Shown here: in pieces, positions 34,665 to 43,737 of the stretch
Position numbering within the stretch: the stretch's first letter is position 1
Layout of the letters: the number at the start of each line of letters is the position of its first letter
DNA from: Alienimonas californiensis
Lineage (GTDB): Bacteria; Planctomycetota; Planctomycetia; Planctomycetales; Planctomycetaceae
Assembly: GCF_007743815.1 (NCBI RefSeq)
Contig: NZ_CP036265.1
Span: 2,560,823-2,624,822, forward strand
Length of the DNA stretch: 64,000 nt
Direction: 5' to 3'
Notes under the pieces: model-generated
Seen by the model: only the letters and a program-made list of their open reading frames with translations
Databases searched by the model: none
What the model was told of the DNA's origin: nothing
Position numbers and translations under genes: made by a program

Positions 34665-36668
34665 ATGGTCGCGGAGCCTCCACATCCCCAGAGCCTCCCG
34701 AGGTACAGTGATTCGGTTCCCGTCTCGACATTTTTGCCTCTTGAGCCCGATTCGCTGCGGGCGGCGCTGATCGAAACCGGTTGCGGGGTGTTCTGGCTCG
34801 ATGATGGACTGTGCGTCCGGCGGGCGAACGCCGCGTTCTTGAAGATGTCCGGCCGGAGTCAGGCGGAGTTAATTGGCTCGCAGATCACGGAGATCGACCC
34901 CGGGTGGCCGCACGGCGGCCCGGCGGAGACGTTCGAGCGGCTGCGGAGGACGATGGCCAAGGGCCACGCGACCCGATTGCGGCGCCCGGGCGGGGGCCTC
35001 TGGCCGGTTCAGATGCATGTGCACCTGATGAATCTTGCCGGGTGCGAGAGCCTGTTCGGGTTGGCCGTGGATACCAGCGACCGTCAGGCCGCCGAGGACG
35101 CCCTCCGCGCCTCGGAACGTCGCTACCGTGCCGTCACGGCCGATCAGACGGAGTTCATCGTCCGCTGCACCCCGGATCTATTCGTCACCTTCTGCAATCC
35201 GGCGTACGCCAAGTTAGTCGATCAGGGCGATCCCACCCGGATCGTGGGCCGTCGGACCCCGGATCTGGTTCAGAAGGCGGACGTCGAACCGATCAACCGC
35301 ATGCTTCATTCCCTCAACCCGGACCGGCCGGTGGCGGATTTCGAGAACGTGGTGCCCACGCCGGACGGCGGGGTCGTCCGCGTCGCCTGGAGCATCCGGG
35401 CGATTTTCGATCCGGACGAGAGCGGCGAGCCGCGGGTTGGCGAGTACCAATGCGTCGGTCGGGACGTGACGGAGAGCCGCAGGATGTACGAGTCGCTCGT
35501 CCGCACCGAGGCACGCTATCGCTCGCTGGTGGAAGACAGCCCGGAGCTGGTCAGCCGGTGGCGGCCGGACGGCTCCCTCACGTTTGCGAACAGGGCCTAC
35601 CGCGACTACTTCGGGCTCGACGCCGCCGTGGACGTCGATCCGATCGTCCCGCAGGGGGCGTCGCGCCCCGCTGCGGACCCGACCGGGGCGGGGCCTGGGG
35701 CCGGCCGCGAGCGGGAGCCCGCCGACGGTTATCACAACGTATTTGAGCGGATTGACTCCGCGACCCGCACGCAGGTGCACGGGCGAATCCGGGCGATGAC
35801 GCCGGAGACCCCGCATTCTCGGATGATCGTCGGCTGCCCACGCCGCGACGGCGTGGTGCGGCAGTTGGAGTGGATCAAGCGGGGGATTTTCAATGAGGAG
35901 CGGACGCTCGTCGAGGTGCACAGCGTCGCCCGGGACGTGACGGAGCGGCTGGAGGCCCAGACCCGTCTGGTCGAGGGCGAACGCCGCTACCGGGAGGTGC
36001 TGGACGACCTGACGGAGATGGTCAACCGCTTTCGGCCCGAGGACGGCCTGATCACCTACGCGAATCGGGCGTTCCTGGAAGCCAAGGGCGGCGGGGGCCG
36101 CGAAGTCGTCGGGCGGATGACGATCTACGATCACCTCGACCCGGAGGCGGCCCACTACGCGCGCACCCACTTGGCCGCGGTCACCCCGGAGGAGCCGAGC
36201 GTCCGGGCGCTGCTCCCCCTGCCCGGACCCGCCGGCGTGACGCGGTGGGAGGAGTGGACCAACCGGGCCCTGTTCGCCCCCCCCGATCCCGGCAACCCCG
36301 GCGCTCCCCGCCGCGTGCTGGAGTTCCAAAGCGTCGGGCGGGACGTCACGGTCGAACTGGCCATCCGGCACCGGCAGAAGGAGCGCCGGGAAGCGCTCGA
36401 GGAACTGGAGAAGCTGACCCCCCGGGAACGGCAGGTGCTGCGGGCGGTGGCCACCGGCGTCACCAACAAGGTCATCGCCAGGACCCTCGACATCACCGAG
36501 CGGACGGTCGAAAAGCACCGCGGGGCGGCGATGCGCAAACTGGGCGTCCGCAGTGCCGCGGAACTGATCCGCGCCGTGCTCGCCGCCGAGGAGGTGGACG
36601 CGTATCCGCCGGTGCAGATCGCTGGGGGGCGGAACGCCGTCTACGGCGATCTGTCCCCCAGCAACTGA
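34665..36668 (+). CDS. Multi-PAS regulator with LuxR-type DNA-binding domain
   Basis: 667 residues. Four PAS domains are visible by their openings: about residue 31 (LIETGCGVFWLDDGL), 147 (ERRYRAVTADQTEFIVRCTPD), 282 (ARYRSLVEDSPELVSRWRPD) and 435 (ERRYREVLDDLTEMVNRFRP). The C-terminus is a LuxR helix-turn-helix at about 585-650 (LTPRERQVLRAVATGVTNK, IARTLDITERTVEKHR). There is no receiver, kinase or membrane segment, so this appears to be a one-component soluble sensor-regulator. The ligand is unknown. The ATG at 34665 is the first in frame; a later start near 34757 would still keep PAS1. Divergent from the parvulin gene, and followed by dnaJ. Confidence 0.88.
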   Translation: MVAEPPHPQSLPRYSDSVPVSTFLPLEPDSLRAALIETGCGVFWLDDGLCVRRANAAFLKMSGRSQAELIGSQITEIDPGWPHGGPAETFERLRRTMAKGHATRLRRPGGGLWPVQMHVHLMNLAGCESLFGLAVDTSDRQAAEDALRASERRYRAVTADQTEFIVRCTPDLFVTFCNPAYAKLVDQGDPTRIVGRRTPDLVQKADVEPINRMLHSLNPDRPVADFENVVPTPDGGVVRVAWSIRAIFDPDESGEPRVGEYQCVGRDVTESRRMYESLVRTEARYRSLVEDSPELVSRWRPDGSLTFANRAYRDYFGLDAAVDVDPIVPQGASRPAADPTGAGPGAGREREPADGYHNVFERIDSATRTQVHGRIRAMTPETPHSRMIVGCPRRDGVVRQLEWIKRGIFNEERTLVEVHSVARDVTERLEAQTRLVEGERRYREVLDDLTEMVNRFRPEDGLITYANRAFLEAKGGGGREVVGRMTIYDHLDPEAAHYARTHLAAVTPEEPSVRALLPLPGPAGVTRWEEWTNRALFAPPDPGNPGAPRRVLEFQSVGRDVTVELAIRHRQKERREALEELEKLTPRERQVLRAVATGVTNKVIARTLDITERTVEKHRGAAMRKLGVRSAAELIRAVLAAEEVDAYPPVQIAGGRNAVYGDLSPSN

Positions 36669-36701
36669 TCCGCGACTGCGGAACGCCGCGGGGTGACAGC
36701 G

Positions 36702-36717
36702 TGGCACGAAAACTGCA
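36702..36717 (+). promoter_or_regulatory. Sigma-54-type promoter upstream of dnaJ
   Basis: TGGCACGAAAACTGCA matches the -24/-12 consensus TGGCACG-N4-TTGCA at all positions but one (C for T). It sits 69 bases before the dnaJ start, between the PAS-LuxR stop and dnaJ. Sigma-54 control would require an activator not seen here. Confidence 0.65.
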
Positions 36718-36785
36718 CGGTGTCACGGTCTGCCAACTCGGCACGTCGCCCGTCCCGTCGCTCACTTCGCCCCCACCCGATTCGG

Positions 36786-37955
36786 ATGCCCACGCAGCGG
36801 GACTACTATGAGGTGCTCGGCGTCTCTCGCGACGCCGACGGGACGGTTGTGAAGAAGGCGTATCGCAAGCTGGCGGTAAAATACCACCCGGATCGCGACC
36901 CCAGCCCCGAGGCGACCGAACGCTTCAAGGAGGCCGCGGAGGCCTTCGAGGTACTCTCCGACGCGGAGAAGCGGCAGCGGTACGACCGCTACGGCCACGC
37001 GGGCGTCAACGGGGCCGGCGGTCGCGGCGGGTTCCAGGACGTGGGCGACGTCTTCGAGACGTTCGGCGATCTGTTCGAGGGCTTCGGCCTGTTCGGCGGC
37101 GCCGGCGGACGCGGGGGCCGCGGCGGACGGCCGCGGCGGGGGCGTCATCTGCGCGCCTCGCTGACCGTCACCCTGCCGGAAGCGGCCGCGGGCGTCACCA
37201 AGGAACTGCAGGTCGAGCGTCACAAACTCTGCCCGACCTGCGACGGCAGCGGGGCGGAGCCCGGCACCAAACCGGACGCCTGCGGCCTGTGCGGCGGGGC
37301 CGGCCGCGTGCTGCAAAGTCAGGGCTTCTTCCGCGTGCAGACCGCCTGCCCCCGCTGCGGCGGGGCCGGCACGGTCGTCACCGATCGCTGCCGCGAGTGC
37401 GACGGCGAGGGCATGATCCCCGAACGCGTCACGCTGTCCGTCGATGTCCCCGCCGGCGTGGACAACGGCATGCAACTCGCCATGCGGGGCGAGGGGGAGC
37501 CCGGCACGGTGGTTCCCGGCGTCGGCGCCGGCCCGCCCGGGGATCTGTACGTCGACCTCGCCGTCAAACCGCATCCGCTGTTTCAGCGGGAGGGATCGCA
37601 TCTCGCCTGCGAGGTGCCGATCTCCTACACGCAACTGGCTCTCGGCTCGGAGGTCGAAGTCCCGGTGCTCGCGGCGGATCTGGACGAGGAACCCGGTCGC
37701 GAAACCGTCACCGTGCCCCCCGGCACCCAGCCGGACCGGGTCTTCAAGCTCCGCGGCCGCGGCCTGCCCGACCCGCACGGCGGCCGCGGCGGGGACCTGT
37801 TCGTGAAGCTCAAGCTGGAGGTTCCCAAAGACCTCTCCACGGAGCACGAAGAGCTGCTGCGGCGCCTCGCCGAGCACGAACACGCCCACGTCACCCCCCA
37901 CCGGGCCGGCTGGCTGGACAAGCTGAAAACCTATTTCTCGCTGGACGACGACTGA
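36786..37955 (+). CDS. dnaJ: Chaperone protein DnaJ
   Basis: 389 residues, the normal full DnaJ layout. J domain: [19 protein letters not shown], then [10 protein letters not shown] with the invariant HPD. A Gly/Phe-rich region follows at about 75-115 ([13 protein letters not shown]). The zinc-binding part has four CxxCxGxG-type repeats: [32 protein letters not shown]. The C-terminal client-binding domain follows. It delivers unfolded proteins to DnaK and stimulates its ATPase. The ATG at 36786 begins the J domain; the frame is open upstream to 36693, but that would add a non-J extension. grpE lies 73 bases downstream; dnaK is not in the window. Confidence 0.97.
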   Translation: MPTQRDYYEVLGVSRDADGTVVKKAYRKLAVKYHPDRDPSPEATERFKEAAEAFEVLSDAEKRQRYDRYGHAGVNGAGGRGGFQDVGDVFETFGDLFEGFGLFGGAGGRGGRGGRPRRGRHLRASLTVTLPEAAAGVTKELQVERHKLCPTCDGSGAEPGTKPDACGLCGGAGRVLQSQGFFRVQTACPRCGGAGTVVTDRCRECDGEGMIPERVTLSVDVPAGVDNGMQLAMRGEGEPGTVVPGVGAGPPGDLYVDLAVKPHPLFQREGSHLACEVPISYTQLALGSEVEVPVLAADLDEEPGRETVTVPPGTQPDRVFKLRGRGLPDPHGGRGGDLFVKLKLEVPKDLSTEHEELLRRLAEHEHAHVTPHRAGWLDKLKTYFSLDDD

Positions 37956-38028
37956 GCCGCCCGCGGGTTTATCGCCCGCGGCCCCGTCGCCGTCGCAGCC
38001 CCTTCCTCGATCCCTTCAAGACCGTCCG

Positions 38029-38688
38029 ATGTCCGCCCCGAACGAAGCCCCCGATCCCAAGCCGTCCGCGGAGGAGTCCGCGGAGTTCTACCCGCAGGAT
38101 TCGACCCCCGAGGGCGCCCCGCAGCCGTCGGAGCCCGGCCCGATGGACGAACTCGGCGAGCCCCCCGGCGACGGCGCCGGCGAGCCGGAACCGGAATACT
38201 CCCGGGAGCAGTACGAAGCCGCCGCCTCGGAGCGGGACGAGCTGCGCGAAAAGCTGCTGCGGGCCCAGGCGGAGACGGAGAACGTCCGCAAACGGTCCGT
38301 CCGTGAACAGAGTGAAGGCCGCAAGTACGCTGCGGTCCCGCTGGCCAAGGCGCTGCTGCCGAGCCTCGACGATCTGCGGCGGGCCGTGGACGCCGCCAAG
38401 GCCAGCCGCCAGGCCGGCGCCGACGCCGAGAAGCTCGCCGACGACCTCGTCGGCGGCGTCGCCGCGGTCTTGAAGTCCTTTGAGAAGGCACTGAGCGAAC
38501 AGGGCATCACGCCAATCCCCGCGGTCGGCGAGATGTTCGATCCGAATCTGCACGAAGCCCTCGCCCAGGCGCCCAGCCTCGATCAGCCCCCGGGCACCGT
38601 CATTCAGGAAGCCCAGCGGGGTTACGCCGCGGGCGACCGCGTGGTGCGGCCCAGCCACGTGATCGTCGCCACCGCCGCCAGCGACTGA
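38029..38688 (+). CDS. grpE: Nucleotide exchange factor GrpE
   Basis: 219 residues. The N-terminal ~60 residues are acidic and Pro-rich (disordered), as usual. A long helical coiled-coil region follows (SERDELREKLLRAQAETENVRKR), then the conserved LLPSLDDLRRAVDAAK and the C-terminal beta domain with MFDPNLHEALAQA and GYAAGDRVVRPSHVIVA. It releases ADP from DnaK. It is probably in one operon with dnaJ under the sigma-54-type promoter. The start at 38029 is the first ATG after dnaJ. Confidence 0.95.
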   Translation: MSAPNEAPDPKPSAEESAEFYPQDSTPEGAPQPSEPGPMDELGEPPGDGAGEPEPEYSREQYEAAASERDELREKLLRAQAETENVRKRSVREQSEGRKYAAVPLAKALLPSLDDLRRAVDAAKASRQAGADAEKLADDLVGGVAAVLKSFEKALSEQGITPIPAVGEMFDPNLHEALAQAPSLDQPPGTVIQEAQRGYAAGDRVVRPSHVIVATAASD

Positions 38689-38769
38689 CGCGGCGATCCG
38701 CCCCCCGTAGGCCGGTTTTCGCTTCTCTCCGCCCCCGTATCCCTTCCGCCCGGTTCGTGCGTCCCCGAA

Positions 38770-39096
38770 ATGCCCACCTACGATTATAAATGCCGCGGCT
38801 GCGATCACCGCTGGGAGGAATTCCAGTCGATCACCGCCGACGCGACGAAAAAATGCCCCGAATGCGGCAAGAAGAAGGCGGAACGGGTGATCGGCGCCGG
38901 GGCCGGTATCCTGTTCAAGGGCACCGGCTTCTATCAGACGGACTATCGCAGCGAAGGTTATAAGAAGGCCGCCGACGCGGATAAGAAGGCGTCCGCGCCG
39001 CCTGCGGAGTCGAAGTCCGAGTCGAAGTCCGAGTCGAAGTCCGAAGGCAAATCCAAGGGCGGCAAAAGCGCCTCGAAGTCGTCCGGCTCCGATTGA
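38770..39096 (+). CDS. FmdB-family zinc-ribbon protein
   Basis: 108 residues. MPTYDYKCRGCDHRWEEFQ with a second Cys pair CPECGKK is the FmdB/CxxC_CXXC_SSSS zinc-ribbon pattern. After it comes FKGTGFYQTDYRSEGYKKA, common in these proteins, and a Lys/Ser/Glu tail encoded by a 12-base tandem repeat. FmdB was linked to formamidase regulation, but most family members are of unknown role. It sits between grpE and yacG. Confidence 0.88.
   Translation: MPTYDYKCRGCDHRWEEFQSITADATKKCPECGKKKAERVIGAGAGILFKGTGFYQTDYRSEGYKKAADADKKASAPPAESKSESKSESKSEGKSKGGKSASKSSGSD
39007..39042. repeat. Tandem 12-base repeat in the FmdB-like gene
   Basis: Three exact copies of GAGTCGAAGTCC encode an ESKS-type tail. The copy number is likely to vary between strains. 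Confidence 0.85.
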
Positions 39097-39133
39097 CCGA
39101 TCCGTTTCCCGTCTCCTTCCCGCCGCTCCCGTC

Positions 39134-39391
39134 ATGATCGCTCCCCGCACCTGTCCGATTTGCGACGCGACGATCCCGCCGGACGTGCGGCCGGAGGGGG
39201 ACAGCCCGGCGGATCGCGCCTTTCCCTTCTGCTCCGAGCGCTGCCGCAACGTGGACCTGCTGCGTTGGAGCCAGGGAAAATATGCGATCACGGAGCCGCT
39301 GACCCCGGATCGCCTGTTGCACGAATTGGGCGACGACCCGGAGGCGATCGAGCAATTACTGGCCCGCGACCCGGACGACCCGGACGCGTAG
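39134..39391 (+). CDS. yacG: DNA gyrase inhibitor YacG-like zinc protein
   Basis: 85 residues. CPICDATIPPDV and FCSERCRNVDLLRWSQGKYAI supply the four-Cys zinc site of the YacG family (C-x2-C ... C-x3-C), with the signature FCSxRC and W near it. In E. coli the protein binds GyrB and inhibits gyrase. The C-terminal tail is acidic, ending in DPDDPDA. The start is the first ATG, 37 bases past the FmdB stop. The assignment rests on the zinc signature and length, so it is good but not certain for function. Confidence 0.88.
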   Translation: MIAPRTCPICDATIPPDVRPEGDSPADRAFPFCSERCRNVDLLRWSQGKYAITEPLTPDRLLHELGDDPEAIEQLLARDPDDPDA

Positions 39392-39467
39392 CGCCTTACG
39401 CCCGCGGCGAGGACGCGGTAACGTCCGGGGGCGCCTCGCTCCTTCCTGCCTCCGAACTGCCGCGACA

Positions 39468-40037
39468 ATGATCCTCGCACCGCTCCTGGCTGCTGTTCTC
39501 ACCGCGGGGCCGATCGCTCCGCCCGAAGAGCCGGCCTCGAAGGCGCCGCCGAAGGTCGGCGAAAAGGCGCCGGACTTCAGGCTGCCGGAGTTGAATGCGG
39601 AGAAGCCGGTCACGCTCTCGAAAATCGCGGCCGACGGCCCGGTGGTGTTGCTCGTGCTCCGCGGGTATCCGGGTTATCAGTGCCCGATTTGTACGCGTCA
39701 GATCGGCGCCTATCTGCAACGGGCGGACGAGTTTAAAAGCGCCGGAGCCCGCGTGGTGATGATTTACCCGGGGCCGGAAGAGAAACTGCAGACGTTCGCC
39801 CGCGAGTTCGCCGCCGAACTGAAACTGCCGGACGGCTTTACGTTTCTTTTGGACCCTGGGTATTCCTTCACCAACGACTATCGTCTCCGTTGGGACGCGC
39901 CCCGGGAGACGGCCTACCCGAGTACCTTTGTGCTCGCCTCGGATCGCACCGTGTCCTTCGCCAAGGTAAGCGATAGCCATGCCGGCCGCACGAAGCCCGA
40001 AGAGGCGTTGGCGGCTCTGAAGGCCATGAAGAAGTAA
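39468..40037 (+). CDS. Exported peroxiredoxin-like (AhpC/TSA) protein
   Basis: 189 residues. An N-terminal signal-like segment (MILAPLLAAVLTAGPIAPP) is followed by VGEKAPDFRLPELNAEKPVTL. The active site is RGYPGYQCPICTRQI: the Cys of the usual PxxxTxxC pattern lies in the YQCPIC context, giving a CxxC pair seen in thiol-disulfide or Prx-like proteins. The remaining thioredoxin fold has VVMIYPGPEEKLQTFA and GFTFLLDPGYSFTNDYRL. It may reduce peroxides in the periplasm or outer compartment (inference from the signal). The start is the first ATG. Confidence 0.82.
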   Translation: MILAPLLAAVLTAGPIAPPEEPASKAPPKVGEKAPDFRLPELNAEKPVTLSKIAADGPVVLLVLRGYPGYQCPICTRQIGAYLQRADEFKSAGARVVMIYPGPEEKLQTFAREFAAELKLPDGFTFLLDPGYSFTNDYRLRWDAPRETAYPSTFVLASDRTVSFAKVSDSHAGRTKPEEALAALKAMKK

Positions 40038-40157
40038 CCGGCGTTCAGGGCCTCCCCGTTGCGGGCAAGGAACGCTCCCGGGTCTGGAATCCGTCTGCGG
40101 AGTAAACTGGACGCAAGGCCGTTCAACTTTGTTCTTGGTTCACCCTCGAACGTCACG

Positions 40158-40388
40158 ATGCCTCGCTGTTGGCCCGTCGCCTCGATGTTGCTGTGCCTGC
40201 TCCCGGCGACGCTCGGCTTGACCGGCTGCGGCGAGCAGCCGGACAACTCCCGCTGGGAGGCGGTTCAGAACGACCCCGCCGACGGCGGGTCGAGCGCTGC
40301 GCAGGACGAATCACTTAACCAGGAACGGCTCGACGTTCCGAACGAATTCCCGGCCGTCGGCGATGTGCGGACCGCGTCGCCGGACTGA
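40158..40388 (+). CDS. Small lipoprotein of unknown function
   Basis: 76 residues. MPRCWPVASMLLCLLPATLGLTGC is a clear signal with lipobox GLTGC, followed by a short acidic, Asn/Asp-rich peptide. No domain is recognised. The ATG at 40158 places the signal at the N-terminus; the frame is open to 40059. A hairpin follows at 40464. Confidence 0.65.
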   Translation: MPRCWPVASMLLCLLPATLGLTGCGEQPDNSRWEAVQNDPADGGSSAAQDESLNQERLDVPNEFPAVGDVRTASPD

Positions 40389-40463
40389 TACGACGAGGCG
40401 TCCCGCTGCGGCCAGCGGGCAGTCCGAGGGGCGTTCTTCGGCGATGATCGGATGAGGGAATAA

Positions 40464-40499
40464 AAACGACCCGGACGTTCGGAAACGCCCGGGTCGTTT
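40464..40499. terminator. Bidirectional terminator before the msrB pair
   Basis: Arms AAACGACCCGG (40464-40474) and CCGGGTCGTTT (40489-40499) pair perfectly, with an extra inner CGTT/AACG stem. A-rich on one side and T-rich on the other, it lies between convergent genes and fits termination in both directions. Confidence 0.8.
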
Positions 40500-40523
40500 A
40501 CGTCTGAGCCGATACGGCGGGGA

Positions 40524-41141
40524 CTATTTATCTCCGCTCCGCTCCGCGCCGTCCTTTGCCGGGTCGAGCGTCAGGCTGGCACTGTTGATGCAGTACCGCA
40601 GGCCGGTCGGGCGGGGGCCGTCGTTGAACACGTGGCCGAGGTGTCCGCCGCAGCGGTTGCAGTGCACCTCGGTGCGGGTCGTGAACCAGCTTTTATCGAT
40701 CGACTCGCCCACGTTGTCGCCTTTGACCCCGTCGATCGGCTGATAGAAGCTTGGCCAGCCGGTGCCGCTCTCGAACTTCGTGTCGGCGTCGAACAGCGGC
40801 AGACCGCAGGCCGCGCAGTCGTAAACACCGTCGTCCTTGTTGTAGGCGTACTCGCCGGTGCCGGCCCGCTCCGTGCCGTGCTTCCGCAGGATTTTGTATT
40901 GCTCCGGCGTGAGGCGCTCCTTCCACTCGGCGTCGGTCAGGGAGGCCCAGTCGACCTTCGCTTCGGTTCGGGAGACGGGCGAGTCGGCGGCGGTCTGGGG
41001 CATGGCGGCGGGTCGGGGCGCGAGCAGCGGGGAACGGGCGGGGCCGCCGTACAGGGGACTGGTCAGCGGAAGGGCGAGGACGGCGGCCGAACCCGCAAGG
41101 GCGAGACCGGCGACGACGCGGCGGGCGGGGGCAGTCAGCAT
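40524..41141 (-). CDS. msrB: Exported methionine (R)-sulfoxide reductase MsrB (copy 1)
   Basis: 205 residues. The N-terminal ~35 residues are a signal or anchor ([18 protein letters not shown]). The MsrB core has [20 protein letters not shown], zinc Cys pairs CAAC and [33 protein letters not shown], and the catalytic Cys in [11 protein letters not shown]. It reduces methionine-R-sulfoxide in proteins, here probably outside the cytoplasm. It lies 104 bases downstream of a close paralog on the same strand. Confidence 0.95.
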   Translation of the reverse strand: MLTAPARRVVAGLALAGSAAVLALPLTSPLYGGPARSPLLAPRPAAMPQTAADSPVSRTEAKVDWASLTDAEWKERLTPEQYKILRKHGTERAGTGEYAYNKDDGVYDCAACGLPLFDADTKFESGTGWPSFYQPIDGVKGDNVGESIDKSWFTTRTEVHCNRCGGHLGHVFNDGPRPTGLRYCINSASLTLDPAKDGAERSGDK

Positions 41142-41245
41142 GGCGGAACCGGCGGGAGGCTTTGACGGGACCCGGGGCGAAACGTGCTTCCGCTGACGGG
41201 ACTTCGTGATAACCGTCCCGCCGCAGTTCAATTCACTGGGACCGC

Positions 41246-41875
41246 TCAGTTCTCGTCGCCCGCGTTCCCGGGCGCGTCTTTGCCGACGGCGTCGCTCCCG
41301 GGCGCGGCCTCGGTTGGGTCGAGCGTCAGACTGGCGGAGTTGATGCAGAACCGCAGCCCGTTCGGGCCGGGGCCGTCGTTGAAGACGTGGCCGAGGTGGC
41401 CGCCGCAATTCTTGCAATGCACTTCGGTACGGACCATGCCGAACCGGCGATCGATCGACGCCCCGACCGCCTTGCTGTCCAGGCCGTCGACCGGTTCGGT
41501 GAAACTCGGCCAGCCGCAGCCGCTGTCGTATTTCGCGTCGGAGACGAACAGCGGTTGTTCGCAGCCGGCGCACTCGTACACGCCGGCGACCTTGCTGTGC
41601 TCGTACTTGCCGGTGCCGGCCCGTTCGGTGCCGTGCTTCCGCAGGATTTTGTACTGCTCCGGCGTGAGACGCTTTTTCCAATCCGTGTCGGTCAGGGATT
41701 TCCAGTCCGTGGGCGATTCGTCCCCGTCGGCCGACGCGGGGGCGTCGGCCACGGCGGGCTTGGGGGCCAGCAGCGGCGTGCGGGCGGGCCCGGCGAACAG
41801 GGGCGCAGCGACGACCGCGGCGGCGCCGGCAAACGCGAAGGCGACGAGCGAACGGCGGGCGGAGGCGATCTTCAC
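41246..41875 (-). CDS. msrB: Exported methionine (R)-sulfoxide reductase MsrB (copy 2)
   Basis: 209 residues with a signal-like N-terminus ([21 protein letters not shown]). It shares long exact blocks with copy 1: [39 protein letters not shown] and [11 protein letters not shown], with the catalytic Cys in [10 protein letters not shown]. Zinc pairs are CAGC and CKNC. The start is a GTG at 41875 with GGAG about 8 bases upstream; no in-frame ATG suits. It is the promoter-proximal gene of the pair. Confidence 0.94.
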   Translation of the reverse strand: MKIASARRSLVAFAFAGAAAVVAAPLFAGPARTPLLAPKPAVADAPASADGDESPTDWKSLTDTDWKKRLTPEQYKILRKHGTERAGTGKYEHSKVAGVYECAGCEQPLFVSDAKYDSGCGWPSFTEPVDGLDSKAVGASIDRRFGMVRTEVHCKNCGGHLGHVFNDGPGPNGLRFCINSASLTLDPTEAAPGSDAVGKDAPGNAGDEN

Positions 41876-41883
41876 GGGAACTC

Positions 41884-41933
41884 CGGCGGGGACTGCGGGG
41901 GAATGCGGCGGGGACTGCGGGGGAATGCGGCGG
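41884..41933. repeat. Tandem 22-base repeat in the msrB leader
   Basis: Two exact 22-base copies (41884-41905 and 41906-41927) of CGGCGGGGACTGCGGGGGAATG and the first six bases of a third. It lies just upstream of the msrB copy 2 start, in its likely 5' leader, opposite the cupredoxin-like gene start region. Confidence 0.85.
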
Positions 41934-42005
41934 TCGAACAGTTTACAGTGCCGCCCACCCCGTCCAACGGGCGGATTCCGGCGCCGTTCAAGACCTCTCT
42001 GATCT

Positions 42006-42818
42006 ATGCCCTCATTTTCTCCGTCATGGCTGGCCGTGGCGTTGGTTCTCGGCGTTGCGGCCGGAGTCCCCGTTTTGCCCCGCGGCGCCGCGGAGGAGCC
42101 GCCCGCGGGCGGCGCGTTGCGCGGCCGACTGCTGTTCGGCGGGCCGCCGCCCCAGCCCGAGCGGGTGGAGGTGAATAAGGACGTCGACGTCTGCGGCCCC
42201 CTCCAACTGGAGGACGACACGCTGCTGGTCGCGGAGGACGGCGGGCTGGCGAACGCGGTGATCTGGCTGGACGTGCGCTCCAGCGGGCGGGAGCCGGCGG
42301 CCTCGGCGCTCGAGAAGGGGGCCGAGGCGGTCGTCCTGGATAACGTCGACTGCCGCTTCGAGCCGCACGTCGTGCTGCTCCGCACCGGGCAGACGCTGAA
42401 GATTACGAACTCCGACCCGATCGCTCATCAGGCGACGGCGTTCCTGAACCGCAATATCCCCTTCAACGAAAGCGTGCCCGCCGGCTCTCCCCCGGTCGAA
42501 CGGACCCTCGAAAAGCCGGAGTTGCTGCCCCTGCCCGTCACTTGCCCGATTCATCCCTGGATGAAGGCGCATTTGTTCGTCCTGGACCACCCCTATATGA
42601 CGGCGACCGGCCCGGACGGCCGCTTCGCGATCCGGGGGCTGCCGCCGGGCGAATGGACGTTCCGCCTCTGGCACGAAAAGGCCGGGTTTCTCAAAGGCGA
42701 GGAAGTCCAAGGCGACGCCCCCGCGGGCTGGGACGGCGCCAAGCTGACCGTCACCGTGACCGAGGGCGGGACCGTGGATCTCGGCGAGGTGAAATTGCAG
42801 CCGGCGGCGTTCGAGTGA
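42006..42818 (+). CDS. Secreted cupredoxin-like protein
   Basis: 270 residues with a signal peptide ([19 protein letters not shown]). The region [22 protein letters not shown] and [22 protein letters not shown] carries a His, a Cys, a His and a Met in the order and spacing of a type-1 copper site. The C-terminal part [22 protein letters not shown] resembles a carboxypeptidase-regulatory beta domain. Proteins of this kind are secreted in planctomycetes and may carry electrons, but this is inferred. Its stop overlaps the truA start by 3 bases. Confidence 0.82.
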   Translation: MPSFSPSWLAVALVLGVAAGVPVLPRGAAEEPPAGGALRGRLLFGGPPPQPERVEVNKDVDVCGPLQLEDDTLLVAEDGGLANAVIWLDVRSSGREPAASALEKGAEAVVLDNVDCRFEPHVVLLRTGQTLKITNSDPIAHQATAFLNRNIPFNESVPAGSPPVERTLEKPELLPLPVTCPIHPWMKAHLFVLDHPYMTATGPDGRFAIRGLPPGEWTFRLWHEKAGFLKGEEVQGDAPAGWDGAKLTVTVTEGGTVDLGEVKLQPAAFE

Positions 42819-43708
42819 CGGACGAGGCTGACGGTTTCTCCGCCTCCCCGGCAGTGTCCCCCGTCGTCGCTCCGGGCGATCCGCCGCACCCGCAGGGGCG
42901 GACGGTGCGGCTGCGGGTGAGTTACGACGGCACGGACTTCTTCGGCTGGCAGGTGCAGCCCGGCACGCGGACCGTGCAGGGCGAGTTGCAGGAGGCGATC
43001 TTTCGGCTGACGGGGGAGCGTCGCACGGTCGTCGCCGCCGGCCGCACCGACGCCGGCGTGCACGCGCTGGGACAGGCTTGCCACTTCCGCACCCAAACGC
43101 CCACCCCCGCCCACCGGCTCGGCCCGGCCCTGGCGCCGCACCTCCCGCCGGACGTGGCGGTCCTGGAGGGCCGCGACGTGCCGCCGCACTTCCACAGCAC
43201 CCGGGACGCGGTCTCCAAAACGTATCGCTACGTCATCCTGAACGACCGGGACCCGAACCCGCTGGCCCGGCGGTTCGCTTGGCGGGTGCGGCCGGACGTG
43301 CGCGGGAACGGGTTGAACGTCGACGCGATGCGCGAGGCGGCGGCCCACATCGTCGGCCGGCACGACTTCGCCTGCTTTCAGTCCGCCGGCTCCCCCCGGC
43401 CGGACACCGTCCGCACGGTGCATCGCCTCACCCTGACCCGCGCCGCGATCTGGCCCGCCTGGAGTCCGGTTCCCGGGGAAGAAATCGCGAACGACGCCGG
43501 CGGGCCGTGGCTGTTCCTCGAAGTGACCGGCGACGGATTTCTTTATAATATGGTCCGGACGATCGCCGGTACGCTAGCGGAGGTGGGCATGGGCAAACGC
43601 CCGCCGGAGGACGTCGCCGCCCTGATCGCCAGCCGCGACCGCACCCTCGCCGGCCCCACCGCCCCGCCGCAGGGGCTGTATTTAGTGCGGGTGGACTACG
43701 ACGATTAA
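42815..43708 (+). CDS. truA: tRNA pseudouridine(38-40) synthase TruA
   Basis: 297 residues. RLRVSYDGTDFFGWQVQPGTR, the catalytic Asp in VAAGRTDAGVHALGQ, KTYRYVILNDRDPNPL, GRHDFACFQSAGS, and FLYNMVRTIAGTLAEVGMG match TruA in order. It modifies uridines in the anticodon arm of tRNAs. The start is GTG at 42815, overlapping the upstream stop (GTGA), which suggests coupling to an unrelated secreted-protein gene. A palindromic repeat follows. Confidence 0.95.
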   Translation: MTDEADGFSASPAVSPVVAPGDPPHPQGRTVRLRVSYDGTDFFGWQVQPGTRTVQGELQEAIFRLTGERRTVVAAGRTDAGVHALGQACHFRTQTPTPAHRLGPALAPHLPPDVAVLEGRDVPPHFHSTRDAVSKTYRYVILNDRDPNPLARRFAWRVRPDVRGNGLNVDAMREAAAHIVGRHDFACFQSAGSPRPDTVRTVHRLTLTRAAIWPAWSPVPGEEIANDAGGPWLFLEVTGDGFLYNMVRTIAGTLAEVGMGKRPPEDVAALIASRDRTLAGPTAPPQGLYLVRVDYDD

Positions 43709-43737
43709 AACAGGTTGCCGGAACGCGTGGCGTACTC

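Noticed and set aside
36669..36785. CIRCE or RNA thermometer upstream of dnaJ
   Set aside because: No TTAGCACTC inverted repeat is present, and no convincing fold over a ribosome-binding site was seen.
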